From Bacillus sp. MM2020_1 (GTDB taxonomy: Bacteria > Bacillota > Bacilli > Bacillales > Cytobacillaceae), in assembly GCA_011250595.1 (NCBI GenBank), contig JAANMP010000002.1:124001-188000 (forward strand): a stretch of 64,000 nt of DNA. Direction: 5' to 3'. The notes under the pieces were generated by a model, which saw nothing but the letters and a program-made list of their open reading frames with translations, did no database searches and was not told the DNA's origin. The translations under genes were made by a program, and so were the position numbers. This document shows positions 23,814 to 33,331 of the stretch, one piece after another; positions within the stretch are counted from its first letter, which is position 1; each line of letters starts with the position of its first letter.

Positions 23814-26804
23814 ATGATGGTTGAATTGAACCTGAATCGTCGGCAATTTTTAAAGCTGTCAGGTGCTACCGCTGCTACCTTAGCAGTTGTTGAGCTCGGC
23901 TTTAATGAGAAAAAGGCCTATGCGAACGCAAAGAATTTTAAAATTGCCAAAGCTACTGTAACACCAACCGTTTGCTGCTTTTGCGGTGTAGGATGTGGGA
24001 TCCTTGTACACACCAAAAACAACACTGTGGTTTATACGGAAGGGGATCCGGATAATCCGATTAACGAGGGTAAGCTATGCAGTAAAGGTACAACCTTAAG
24101 ACAGCTTTACACATCTGAAAAACGTATGACCAAACCGCTTTATCGTGCCCCTGGCAGCAATAAGTGGGAGGAAAAAGAGTGGGAATGGATGCTTGACACG
24201 ATTGCCAAGCGGACAAAAGCAACAAGAGATGCTTCATTTGTTGTAAAAGAAAACGGACTGACCGTAAACAAAACCGAAAAAATTGCCAGCCTTGGCGGTG
24301 CGGCACTTGATAATGAAGAAACCTATTTAGTGTCAAAATTAATGAGAGGGCTTGGTGTCACCTACTTAGAGCACCAGGCACGAATATGACATAGTTCGAC
24401 GGTTGCCGGTCTGGCACCTTCATTTGGTCGTGGCGCAATGACAAACCATTGGAACGACTTACAACACACGGATTGTGCACTTATTATGGGCGCAAATCCT
24501 GCGGAAAATCATCCAATCAGCTTTAGATGGTTGACAAAAGCGAAAGAAAACGGCGGAAAAATCATCAGTGTTGACCCAAGGTATACACGTACCTCTGCGG
24601 TATCTGATATTTATGCACCGCTGCGTTCTGGAACAGATATTGCCTTCATGGGCGGTATGATTAAATATGCAATCGATAACAATCTTTTACACAAAGATTA
24701 TGTTATTAACTATACAAATGCCTCCTTTATTGTGGCAGACGGCTTTGATTTTAATGATGGCCTTTTCTCAGGCTATGACGAAGCAACGCGTACCTATGAC
24801 AATACCAAATGGACAATTGCAACAAATGAAGATGGAACTCCGAAAAAAGATCCAACCTTACAGAATCCAAAATCTGTCTTCCAATTAATGAAGAAGCACT
24901 ATTCTCGTTATGATGTGGATACAGTATCGGGAGTGACTGGTACACCTAAAAAGGATTTATTAAAGGTGTATGAGGCTTTCTGTGCAACAAGTAAAGTGGG
25001 CAAAGCAGGAACGATTCTTTACGCAATGGGTACAACCCAGCATACAGTTGGTTCACAAAACGTTCGTGCTTTCGCAATCATTCAGATGCTTTTAGGAAAC
25101 ATTGGCTTACCAGGCGGCGGAATCAACGCGATGCGCGGTGAATCAAACGTTCAAGGTTCGACAGACTTCGGCTTATTATGGGATAACCTCACAGGATACC
25201 TTGGGGCTCCTAAAGCAACCATCCCTGAGCATGCGACACTAGCAACCTATTTGGCAAAAGAAACACCTCCAACCGGTTTCTGGAGCAACAAACCAAAATT
25301 CGTAGTCAGCTTATTGAAGGCTTGGTACGGAAAAAATGCAACAAAGGATAACGAGTTCGGTTATCACTACTTACCAAAAGGCAACAAAAACTACTCGCAT
25401 ATTAACTTATTTAAAGCAATGTATAACAATGAACTAGACGGTGCTTTCCTTTGGGGAACAAACCCAGTGGTCGGTGGACCAAATGCTGGTAAGGAGAAAG
25501 AGGCACTTGGAAATCTGAAATGGATGGTCGCTGTTGACCTTTGGGAAACAGAAACAGCAGCCTTCTGGAAAAAAGAAGCGGGTAGTGACCCATCGAAGAT
25601 TAATACAGAGGTATTCCTGCTTCCGGCATCGGCTTCTTTTGAAAAAGAAGGAAGTATTTCCAACAGCTCGCGCTGGATGCAATATCGTTGGAAAGCCATT
25701 GACTCACGGGGAGAAGCACGACCAGACCTTGATATTATTCATGAACTGGCACTAAAACTGAAAAAGCTATATGCTAACAGTCCAAAATCTGCGGATCAAC
25801 CTTTCTTAGCACTTGATTGGAACTATGGTAACGGCGAAGCACCAGATCTTGATGCAATTGCAAAAGAAATCAACGGATATGACTTAAAAACTGGGAAACT
25901 CTTACCAGGCATCGCTGCCCTATTAGATGATGGAACCACTTCAAGCGGAAACTGGATTTATTCCGGCTTCTATCCTGAAGAAGGAAAAAATCTATCGAAG
26001 CGCCGCGATAATAAAGATACAGGTAATGCAAACTTCCTTAACTGGTCATTTGCTTGGCCGGCAAACCGTCGTATTCTTTACAACCGTGCTTCTGCTGATC
26101 CAAGCGGTAAGCCATGGAGCAAGGAAAAGGCCGTTATTTGGTGGGATGCTGCGGCGAAGTCATGGGTAGGTAACGATGTTCCAGACTTTAAAGCGATTCT
26201 TTCACCAAGTGAACCAGGCGGTACGGGTGCCTTCATGATGAATAAAGATGGCGTAGGATTATTGTTTGCCCCTACGATGAAGGATGGTCCATTCCCTGAA
26301 CACTATGAACCATTTGAAAGCCCAGCTAAAAATGCGTTCTCATCGGTCGAATTGAATCCGGCGGTTGTCATTAATGATGGCGACTTTAATAAAAAAGGCT
26401 ACAAGGTCGACTATCCAATTGTCGCAACTACTTACCGTGTAGAAGCACACTGGCAATCAGGTTCAATGACTCGTAACCAAGAGTGGCTTTCTGAGATTGC
26501 TAGATATATGTTTGTAGAAATAAGTGAAGAATTGGCAAAAGAAAAAGGCATTAACAATAAAGATAAAATCATTGTTGAATCGGCACGCGGCAAAATCACA
26601 GCCTATGCCATGGTAACAAAACGTTATAAACCATTTACAGTTAATGGTAAAAAAGTGCATCAAGTAGGGATGCCTTGGAATTTTGGATTTAAAGGATATG
26701 CAACAGGAGATTCTGCAAACCGCCTGACTCCACATATTGGGGATGCCAACACAATGATTCCGGAATATAAAGCATTCCTTTGCGACATAAGGAGGGCTGA
26801 CTAA
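23814..26804 (+). CDS. fdnG: Formate dehydrogenase alpha subunit, selenocysteine-containing (UGA at 24387 read through)
   Basis: 996 aa if the in-frame TGA at 24387-24389 is read as selenocysteine (residue 192). The context 'HQARI-U-HSSTVAGLAPSFGRGAMTNHW' (split here) is the universal FDH active-site segment, and the reading frame is the same on both sides. Twin-arginine signal 'NRRQFLKLSG' at residues 8-17 means Tat export. A [4Fe-4S] site uses C54, C57, C61 and C89. The rest is a molybdopterin-guanine-dinucleotide oxidoreductase. Length and the following beta and gamma genes match FDH-N (FdnGHI), the respiratory enzyme that oxidises formate outside and passes electrons to quinone. Automated calls would split it into two genes, 23814-24389 and 24438-26804. 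Confidence 0.93.
24387..24430 (+). promoter_or_regulatory. SECIS element: UGA codon plus hairpin for selenocysteine insertion
   Basis: Eleven bases after TGA begins GGTTGCC (24401-24407), loop GGTCT (24408-24412), GGCACC (24413-24418). The stem pairs fully with a single bulged U, and the apical loop is GGUCU. Both features match the E. coli fdhF/fdnG SECIS recognised by SelB. CGAC (24397-24400) can pair with GTCG (24427-24430) to give a lower stem. Confidence 0.88.
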
Positions 26805-27634
26805 TGGCTGAATTTGTAAAATATGTTGACGTGACCAAATGTGATGGCTGTAAGGCGTGTATGGTTGCTTGTAAAAACTGGAATGACCTTCCTGCCGAAG
26901 TAACCGAATTCCAAGGAAGTGTTCAGTCACATCCTAAAACAAGCGCAGATACATGGAATGTGCTTCAATATATTGAACACGAAAATGGCAAAGGTGATTT
27001 AGAATATCTTTTCCGCCACACTTCTTGTATGCATTGTAAGGAAGCGGCTTGTGAAAAGGTTTGCCCGGAAAATGCAATCAGTTATTCTAAATTTGGCTCG
27101 GTTGTCATTGATCATGATAAGTGCGTAGGCTGCGGCTATTGCGTGGAAAACTGTCCATTCGAAGTCATTTCCTTAAAGACGTACAAAGATAAAAATGGCA
27201 AGGAATACAAAAAGTCACAAAAGTGCACGATGTGTACAGACCGTCTCGAAGAGGGCTTACAGCCTGCCTGCGTGACTACTTGTCACACGGATGCGATGCA
27301 GTTTGGTAAAAAAGATGAAATGCTGGCAAAGGCGCAAAAACGTTTAGCTCAAATTAAAGACCGTTTCCCGAATGCCAATATTTATAATCCGCAAGGGGTT
27401 GGCGGTACGCACACAATTTATGTGTTAGCTGAAAAACCAAGTGTATATGGCCTTCCTGAAAGCCCTAAGGTTCCAACCTCTGCGGTTGTGTGGAAAGACT
27501 ATGCACAGCCAATCGGTAAAGCCATGATCGGGGCAACTACGATGGCGGTTGTCGGTGCCTTTATCACCAACAGTATTATGAGTAAGAGAAGTAAGGATAA
27601 TCATGACGAAGATGGAGGTGGCAGCCATGAGTAA
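26804..27634 (+). CDS. fdnH: Formate dehydrogenase beta subunit (4x[4Fe-4S])
   Basis: 276 aa electron-transfer subunit. Four cysteine clusters are visible: 'CDGCKACMVACKNW', 'CMHCKEAACEKVCP', 'CVGCGYCVENCPF' and 'CTMCTDRLEEGLQPACVTTC', giving four [4Fe-4S] clusters. One hydrophobic helix near the C-terminus ('AMIGATTMAVVGAFITNSIM') anchors it. This is the FdnH/FdoH layout. Its ATG shares an A with the alpha-subunit stop (TAATG), and its end overlaps the gamma subunit by 8 bases. It has no Tat signal and would ride out with the alpha subunit. Confidence 0.93.
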   Translation: MAEFVKYVDVTKCDGCKACMVACKNWNDLPAEVTEFQGSVQSHPKTSADTWNVLQYIEHENGKGDLEYLFRHTSCMHCKEAACEKVCPENAISYSKFGSVVIDHDKCVGCGYCVENCPFEVISLKTYKDKNGKEYKKSQKCTMCTDRLEEGLQPACVTTCHTDAMQFGKKDEMLAKAQKRLAQIKDRFPNANIYNPQGVGGTHTIYVLAEKPSVYGLPESPKVPTSAVVWKDYAQPIGKAMIGATTMAVVGAFITNSIMSKRSKDNHDEDGGGSHE

Positions 27635-28346
27635 TTACCAGAAGCATCCGAAAGCAAATGAGCAAATTAGACGTTTTCCGAAGGCGTTTGTTTGGGCACA
27701 TGCGATCAATGGTTTGGCATTCTTTGCCCTCTATATCACGGCTCTGCCAATGTATACCGAATTCTTTGACTGGCTTTATCCAGTTTTGGGCGGACCGGCA
27801 AATGCACGGTTATTACACAGAATTTTTGCGGTAATATTCATCACGCCTACCTTCATCTTGCTAATATTTAGTCCGAAGTTTTTTATGCATTGGATGAAAG
27901 AGTTAGTCACATGGAAAAAGCGCGATCTTCAATTTTTCACTGAATTTGTTAAAGAATTATTTGGCTTTAACTTCAAGCATATTCGCCAAACCTTCTTTAA
28001 CGCAGGGGAAAAAATTAACTCAGTAATCCAGATTTTATGTGCTATTCTGATTATTGCATCAGGATTCACGATGTGGTTTCCTGACTTCTTTCCAAGAGCA
28101 CTTGTCCAATGGGGATACGTCCTTCATAACGTCGGTTTCGGACTAGGAATTGCCGTTATCGTTGGTCACGTCTATCTATCTGTTGTTCATAAGCATTCCA
28201 GACCAGGATATTCTGGTGTTGTTACGGGAAAAGTACCTGCCTGGTGGGCAAAAGGCCACTATCCGGACTGGTATGATGAAGAAGCCAAAAAAGGCAACTT
28301 CCCTAACCTGGATGATCCAAAGCATAAGAAGAACAAAGGCGCGTAG
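27627..28346 (+). CDS. fdnI: Formate dehydrogenase gamma subunit, cytochrome b
   Basis: 239 aa from the ATG at 27627, which has GGAGGTGG in front; the frame extends to 27603 without a better site. Four membrane segments and several histidines ('AHAINGLAF', 'LLHRIFA', 'YVLHNVGFG', 'HVYLSVVHKHSRPG') suit a diheme cytochrome b556 that hands electrons to the quinone pool. It ends in a charged tail rich in Lys. Followed by a Bacillaceae repeat and a terminator, so the structural operon ends here. Confidence 0.9.
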   Translation: MSNYQKHPKANEQIRRFPKAFVWAHAINGLAFFALYITALPMYTEFFDWLYPVLGGPANARLLHRIFAVIFITPTFILLIFSPKFFMHWMKELVTWKKRDLQFFTEFVKELFGFNFKHIRQTFFNAGEKINSVIQILCAILIIASGFTMWFPDFFPRALVQWGYVLHNVGFGLGIAVIVGHVYLSVVHKHSRPGYSGVVTGKVPAWWAKGHYPDWYDEEAKKGNFPNLDDPKHKKNKGA

Positions 28347-28354
28347 AAAGAAAT

Positions 28355-28497
28355 GCGGAAGCGCCCGTTTAGCGCCGTATGGACTGGAGCGGTCCGACTG
28401 AGATAAAGGAAACACGAAGAGCGTTAGCGATTCGATGTTGACTTATCGTAGGGAGGAGTGCGAAGTACACTAGGCGTTGGGCGCTGGAGCTGGACAC
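28355..28497 (+). repeat. Bacillaceae intergenic repeat, family A, copy 1
   Basis: About 143 bp from GCGGAAGCGCCCGTTTAGCG to GCGCTGGAGCTGGACA. The complements of 46485-46586 and 46813-46956 are the same element. Conserved ends (CTGTCTAGCTCCAGCGCC / GCGGAAGCGCC) and GACTTATCGTAGGG in the middle. It sits directly after fdnI. Confidence 0.85.
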
Positions 28498-28515
28498 AAG
28501 GAAAATTATAAAAAA

Positions 28516-28551
28516 GGGATGGCTGTCGCTCTAAAGGCAGCCATTTCTTTA
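28516..28551 (+). terminator. Terminator after fdnI
   Basis: ATGGCTG (28519-28525) paired with CAGCCAT (28538-28544), A-rich before and TTTCTTT after. Confidence 0.65.
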
Positions 28552-28576
28552 CTACATGAAAGAGGTGCAGCAACAT

Positions 28577-29386
28577 ATGATAAAGTCCGTGGTTTCAAAA
28601 GAATATCAGGAGCTTCAAAAGGAAATAGTTTTACTTCAAGATAAATGGAAGCAACAGATCAATCCCGAAACGATTAGACCAAACCTTGACAAAGCTGCTA
28701 TGGAAGCTGGTGTGCCTGCAGCTGCATTATCGGCTATTGACTTTGAAATTTCCCTATATTTACAGTGGATAGAGGAAATAATTACCTTGTTAGTCATGAA
28801 AAATCCTGAGCTTGAACCAAAGCTTACTGGCATTAACAGTCTGCTAACTGAAGAAACGGCTATCCGATGGATCGAAGAGGCTTTTTCATCCAACCATGTT
28901 TACTTTGTTAAGTTTGCAGAAGAAAACGGACTGGAAGAATGGATTCCGCAATTCTTGGCTGAAACCGCACTCCGTCCCTATTTACAATTAACTGCAGAAA
29001 AAGTCCAAGACGAGATCACTCACGCCATCCCGGGCGCAGGCTGCCCTGTTTGTGGAGAACCAGTCCGCTTAGCTTCATTGAATGAAGATGGAAAGAAGGT
29101 AATCCATTGCCCGCGCTGCCTTGCACACTGGAATGCTAAACGCCTGGAATGCGGACACTGTGGTAATGAGGACCATAAAACCATCGAGTTTATTACCATT
29201 GAAGGAGATGCTGTTTCTCAAATTCAAGTTTGCGAAGAGTGTAACGGCTATATTAAAATTATTGATACCAGACAATATATTGAAAAACCGTCTGCAGCCT
29301 TACTGGATTTAAACTCGATTCATTTGGATTTTGTTGCACAGGAAAATGGCTATAATGCTGTAGGTGTGAAAAAAGAAACACATTAA
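28577..29386 (+). CDS. fdhE: Formate dehydrogenase accessory protein FdhE
   Basis: About 269 aa rubredoxin-like protein needed for assembly or redox control of FDH-N. Zinc/iron-ribbon cysteines: 'GAGCPVCGEPV', 'IHCPRCLAHWNAKRLECGHCG' and 'QVCEECNGYIKIID'. The N-terminal half is helical. I prefer the ATG at 28577, with AGAGGTG 9 bases before it, over the ATG at 28556, which lies in the terminator region. First of a second cluster (fdhE, mobA, then moe/moa genes) that follows the fdh structural genes. Confidence 0.9.
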   Translation: MIKSVVSKEYQELQKEIVLLQDKWKQQINPETIRPNLDKAAMEAGVPAAALSAIDFEISLYLQWIEEIITLLVMKNPELEPKLTGINSLLTEETAIRWIEEAFSSNHVYFVKFAEENGLEEWIPQFLAETALRPYLQLTAEKVQDEITHAIPGAGCPVCGEPVRLASLNEDGKKVIHCPRCLAHWNAKRLECGHCGNEDHKTIEFITIEGDAVSQIQVCEECNGYIKIIDTRQYIEKPSAALLDLNSIHLDFVAQENGYNAVGVKKETH

Positions 29387-29401
29387 GAAGGTGCTAAAAA
29401 C

Positions 29402-30022
29402 ATGAAGGCTGCGGCTATTATTTTATCAGGTGGGAAATCAAGCAGGATGGGCACCAATAAAGCCCTTCTAAAAATAAATGAGAAAACCAACATCGAGAGA
29501 ATTGTTGATACGCTAAAGTTGTCCTTTAATGATATAATTCTGGTAACCAATCATCCTGAACAGTATCCATTTTTAGGAGTGAAGATGGTCTCGGATTTTT
29601 ATCCCGGTCAAGGACCGCTTGCAGGGGTTCATGCCGGCTTGCTGTCATCCAAGTATGATAAAAATTTTATTGTCGCTTGTGATATGCCATTTGTTTCAGT
29701 CGAACTAGCCGAGGTGCTTGTCCAAAAATGCGGCGACTGTGATGCGGTCATCCCTGTCATTCATGGAGTTCAGCACCCTTTATTTGCTGTCTTCGATAAG
29801 AGAGTGACGGATGAGGTCGCAAATAGTATTGAAGCGGGACGACTTCGTATGAAACATCTGCTCGATCATTTAAACGTCCGTTATATAACGGAAAAAGACC
29901 TGCAGGAATACAGCAGCTTGGACTTAGAACGTGTCTTTTTTAATATGAATCGCCCAAACGAGTATGAAGACGCCAAAAGGTGGGCTGAAGCGGATGATTT
30001 TTCCAACATTAACGGGCAGTAA
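29402..30022 (+). CDS. mobA: Molybdenum cofactor guanylyltransferase MobA
   Basis: 206 aa nucleotidyltransferase that joins GMP to molybdopterin, giving the bis-MGD cofactor that FDH requires. 'IILSGGKSSRMGTNKALL' is the GTP-binding N-terminal loop; 'PGQGPLAGVHAGLLSS' and 'IVACDMPFVS' contain the metal-binding Asp. Fifteen bases separate it from fdhE, with GAAGGTG before the ATG. Confidence 0.92.
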   Translation: MKAAAIILSGGKSSRMGTNKALLKINEKTNIERIVDTLKLSFNDIILVTNHPEQYPFLGVKMVSDFYPGQGPLAGVHAGLLSSKYDKNFIVACDMPFVSVELAEVLVQKCGDCDAVIPVIHGVQHPLFAVFDKRVTDEVANSIEAGRLRMKHLLDHLNVRYITEKDLQEYSSLDLERVFFNMNRPNEYEDAKRWAEADDFSNINGQ

Positions 30023-30145
30023 CAAAGAGTACAGGCAGGGGGATAACTGCCAACTGCCCATAAAAGCCCGATTTGTTCAACTAACAACAAGTGGAAAATC
30101 GCCGCTTATTGAAGTTTCACTATCATAAGGGGGAAGTAGGGAACC
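30023..30145 (+). ncRNA. Possible structured leader of the moeA operon
   Basis: 123 bp with several nested complementarities: GGCAG/CTGCC near 30035-30053, TTGTT/AACAA inside CGATTT/AAATCG at about 30069-30100, and AGTG...CACT outside. It ends in GGGGGAAG, the moeA ribosome site. It does not match a riboswitch I can name; it might be an attenuator or simply a leader. Low confidence. Confidence 0.3.
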
Positions 30146-31378
30146 ATGCAATTTTTCAAAGTGAAAACAGTTGAAGAAACATATGCCTTAATTGAGGAAA
30201 ATATTCCAGCCATCAAGCAAACCGAAATGCGCGTGCTCGAAGAAGCGCTTCATTATATCTTAGCTGAACCAGTGATTGCAAAGGAAAATGTGCCGAGCTT
30301 TGATCGTTCAACTGTCGATGGTTATGCTGTTCGTGCCAAGGATACGTATGGTTCTTCTGAATCGATGCCTGGCTTCCTGACGGTAACGGGGGAAGTGAAA
30401 ATGGGGGAGGTTCCCACGGCAAAAGCAGGCCCAGGTCATGCGGTCTATGTGCCGACTGGCGGGATGCTTCCATTTGGAAGTGACAGCGTTATCATGATTG
30501 AGCATTGTGAAGAAGTCGATACGCTGTTAAATACGTACAAGCAGGTAGCCCCTGGGGAGAATGTGATTCGTGCCGGGGAAGATATTAGAGAAGGCGAAAC
30601 GCTGCTTACGGCTGGCACAAAACTTCGCCCACAGGAGTTAGGGGCACTCGCTTCTTTAGGAGTGGCAACTGTAACAGTATTCCGTAAATTAAAAGTCGGT
30701 TATCTTTCATCCGGTGATGAAATCGTCCCATATCAAACGGAAACCTTAGCAGAAGGGCAAATTCGTGACATCAACTATTTAACCATTTCAGGATTAGCGA
30801 GCGAATGGAATGTGGATGTACTCTATGGCGGAATTGTCCGTGATGATTTTGAAGAGTTTAAACAAAAGGCCCGTGAACTCTATCAACAGGTAGATTGTTT
30901 AATCCTTTCCGGCGGAAGCTCGGTCGGCGCAAAGGATTATACCACGGATGTCATCCAGTCGTTAGGTAACCCTGGCGTTTTTGTCCATGGTATTTCGATT
31001 AAGCCCGGAAAACCTACGATTCTAGCAATGGCGGGTGGGAAACCGGTGATTGGACTGCCAGGTCATCCAGCCAGTGCAATGATTATTTTTAAGCTGTTTG
31101 GCGAGCAAATTTTACGCAAGCTAAAAGGCGAGCGGATAGAACGGAAACTGGAGCGGGTGTTTGCAAGAATTACGAAAAATATCCCTTCCTCACCCGGACG
31201 TTCTGATTATATCCGTGTCCGCCTGTTCGAAAAAGAGGGAGAATGGTGGGCTGAACCGATTATTGGCAAATCCGGCTTGATCACAACCTTAGTCAAGAGC
31301 GATGGAATTGTCGAGATAAGTTCAGAAAAAGAGGGAATTGCACAGGGAGATTACGTACCTGTGATTTCATCACGATAA
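30146..31378 (+). CDS. moeA: Molybdopterin molybdenumtransferase MoeA
   Basis: 410 aa. Inserts molybdenum into adenylylated molybdopterin. Landmarks: 'PSFDRSTVDGYAVRAKDTYG' (written as in family: PxFDxSxxDGYA), 'PTGGMLPFGSDSVIMIEHCE', 'LSGGSSVGAKDYTTDV' and 'GLPGHPASAMIIFKLF'. All four MoeA domains are present and length is normal. A second MoeA with a C-terminal extension follows 13 bp later. Confidence 0.93.
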   Translation: MQFFKVKTVEETYALIEENIPAIKQTEMRVLEEALHYILAEPVIAKENVPSFDRSTVDGYAVRAKDTYGSSESMPGFLTVTGEVKMGEVPTAKAGPGHAVYVPTGGMLPFGSDSVIMIEHCEEVDTLLNTYKQVAPGENVIRAGEDIREGETLLTAGTKLRPQELGALASLGVATVTVFRKLKVGYLSSGDEIVPYQTETLAEGQIRDINYLTISGLASEWNVDVLYGGIVRDDFEEFKQKARELYQQVDCLILSGGSSVGAKDYTTDVIQSLGNPGVFVHGISIKPGKPTILAMAGGKPVIGLPGHPASAMIIFKLFGEQILRKLKGERIERKLERVFARITKNIPSSPGRSDYIRVRLFEKEGEWWAEPIIGKSGLITTLVKSDGIVEISSEKEGIAQGDYVPVISSR

Positions 31379-31391
31379 AGGGGACCTAGCA

Positions 31392-33326
31392 ATGAATTAT
31401 AAAAACTTTAGGCGAAAAATTTATTTAGAAGATAAACCCCGAGCACAAGCTAGAGAAGAAATTCTCGCGGCTCATTCGCTGACCCCTGAAAAGGAAGAAA
31501 TCGCAACAAGTACCTCCTTGGGCCGTGTGACAGCCGAACCTATCTTTGCACGGGTGTCAATGCCGCATTACCACGCAAGCGCGATGGATGGAATTGCCGT
31601 CGTTGCTGAAAGCACCTATCAAGCCCATGAGCAAAATCCACTTCGTTTGAAAAGAGGCGAAGAATTTAGTTATGTCGATACTGGGAATGCGATTCCTTCT
31701 CCATTTAACGCCGTCATTATGATTGAGCATGTCGATGTTATTGATGAGGAAACGATTGAAATTATCGAACCCGCAACCCCTTGGCAGCATATTCGTCCCA
31801 TCGGCGAAGATGTTGTTCAAGAGGAAATGCTCTTTCCTCAAGGACATATCTTACGGCCGGCTGATCTCGGTGTGCTATTAGCCGGACAGCAAACGGTCAT
31901 TCCTGTTGCCAAAAAGCCTGTAGTGACGATTATTCCAACCGGCAACGAGCTTGTGGATGCAGATGCAGCTGAACTTGCACCCGGAAAAATCATTGAATTT
32001 AATGGCTCCGTCTTTGCAGGCTTTATTCAGGATTGGGGCGGAGAACCAGTGCTTCATCCGATTGTAAAGGACGAACCTGAAAAAATTAAAGAAGTACTTT
32101 TAGAAGCAGCTGAGACCTCTGATATCATTGTTATCAATGCCGGCTCATCCGCAGGCTCGAAGGACTACACGGTCCACATTATCGGCGAAATCGGCGAGGT
32201 CTTTACCCATGGGGTCGCCGCACGGCCTGGAAAACCAGTTATTTTAGGAAAAATAAATGGCAAAATTGTGGTGGGTGTTCCAGGTTATCCGGTCTCAGCT
32301 TATTTGGCACTCGAATGGTTTGTCAGACCGATAATTTGCAAGTACCTGCAAATTCCCGAACCAAAAAGGCAGACTGTAACTGTTAAGCTGGGGCGCCGGA
32401 TTGTCTCGTCGATGGGAGCTGAGGACTTTGTCCGGATGAACATCGGCTTTGTCAATGGACAGTTCGTTGCGAACCCGCTGACAAGAGCGGCAGGCGTGAC
32501 GATGTCGTATGTCAGGGCAGACGGGATGCTAATCGTACCAACCAACATTATTGGCTATGAACAAGGCGATCTCGCCGAAGTTGAATTGCTGCGCCCGCTT
32601 GAAGAAATTAAAAACGCGATTGTGTTTTGTGGGAGCCATGATTTGACGATTGACCTGTTGTCGTCCCGATTAAAACGGGTGCGAACAGATATGAAAATTG
32701 TCTCCTCCCATGTCGGCAGTATGGCGGGTATCATGGCGATTCGCAAAGGAGAGGCCCATGTAGCCGGGATTCATTTGCTTGACCCAGGTACAAAGGAATA
32801 CAATCTTTCTTATGTAAGTAAATTTTTAGCCGGTCAAGACGTTGTTCTTTATCCATTTTTAAAAAGAAAGCAAGGCTGGATCCTGCCAAAAGGCAATCCG
32901 CTTGGCATTGAAACAGCAGCTGATTTAGCACGAGTCCACGCCAATTACGTCAACCGTCAAAAAGGAGCAGGAACCCGGATACTGTTTGATCTTTTATTGG
33001 AAGAAGGGTGCCTGACACCAGATGATATTACCGGTTATGACAGGGAAATGTTTTCGCATTTAGCGGTAGCCGCGGAAGTAAACGGGGATGCGCACGGGGC
33101 AGGACTGGGGATTTATCCTGCGGCGAAAGCAATGGGCTTAGACTTTGTCCCTGTCGCGGATGAGGAATATGATTTGCTGATGACAAGAAGCTTTTATGAA
33201 AGTGAAAGCGGCAGACTGCTGATTGCCATGATCCAATCGGCTGATTTCATTGCACAGGTTGAAAAAATTGGCGGTTATCAAGTGATCGAAAATGCAGAGC
33301 CAAAGTGCTTGCTTAAAGAGGTGTAA
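31392..33326 (+). CDS. MoeA fused to a periplasmic-binding-protein-like domain
   Basis: 644 aa. Residues 1-405 are a complete MoeA ('MPHYHASAMDGIAVVAEST', 'INAGSSAGSKDYTVHI', 'GVPGYPVSAYLALEWF'). Residues about 409-640 are a binding-protein-like domain of the type that holds molybdate or tungstate: 'AGIHLLDPGTKEYNLSYV', 'PKGNPLGIETAADL', 'NRQKGAGTRILFDLLLEEG', 'GLDFVPVADEEYDLLM'. The domain has no signal peptide, so it works in the cytoplasm, perhaps as metal sensor or donor for the MoeA part. The same domain recurs in the regulator at 36752. Such fusions are known in archaea and Firmicutes; their exact function is not settled. RBS AAAGGGGA before the ATG. Confidence 0.9.
   Translation: MNYKNFRRKIYLEDKPRAQAREEILAAHSLTPEKEEIATSTSLGRVTAEPIFARVSMPHYHASAMDGIAVVAESTYQAHEQNPLRLKRGEEFSYVDTGNAIPSPFNAVIMIEHVDVIDEETIEIIEPATPWQHIRPIGEDVVQEEMLFPQGHILRPADLGVLLAGQQTVIPVAKKPVVTIIPTGNELVDADAAELAPGKIIEFNGSVFAGFIQDWGGEPVLHPIVKDEPEKIKEVLLEAAETSDIIVINAGSSAGSKDYTVHIIGEIGEVFTHGVAARPGKPVILGKINGKIVVGVPGYPVSAYLALEWFVRPIICKYLQIPEPKRQTVTVKLGRRIVSSMGAEDFVRMNIGFVNGQFVANPLTRAAGVTMSYVRADGMLIVPTNIIGYEQGDLAEVELLRPLEEIKNAIVFCGSHDLTIDLLSSRLKRVRTDMKIVSSHVGSMAGIMAIRKGEAHVAGIHLLDPGTKEYNLSYVSKFLAGQDVVLYPFLKRKQGWILPKGNPLGIETAADLARVHANYVNRQKGAGTRILFDLLLEEGCLTPDDITGYDREMFSHLAVAAEVNGDAHGAGLGIYPAAKAMGLDFVPVADEEYDLLMTRSFYESESGRLLIAMIQSADFIAQVEKIGGYQVIENAEPKCLLKEV
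33008..33020 (+). repeat. Dispersed 13-mer GGTGCCTGACACC inside the MoeA-fusion gene
   Basis: Exact copy inside coding sequence, read in another phase than the copy at 10381 (here Gly-Cys-Leu-Thr-Pro). Confidence 0.8.
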
Positions 33327-33331
33327 TCAAA

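Noticed and set aside
24387-24437. fdh alpha subunit as two separate genes or a nonsense-mutated pseudogene
   Set aside because: Frame is unbroken, the stop is TGA exactly at the FDH Sec position, and a SECIS-like hairpin follows.
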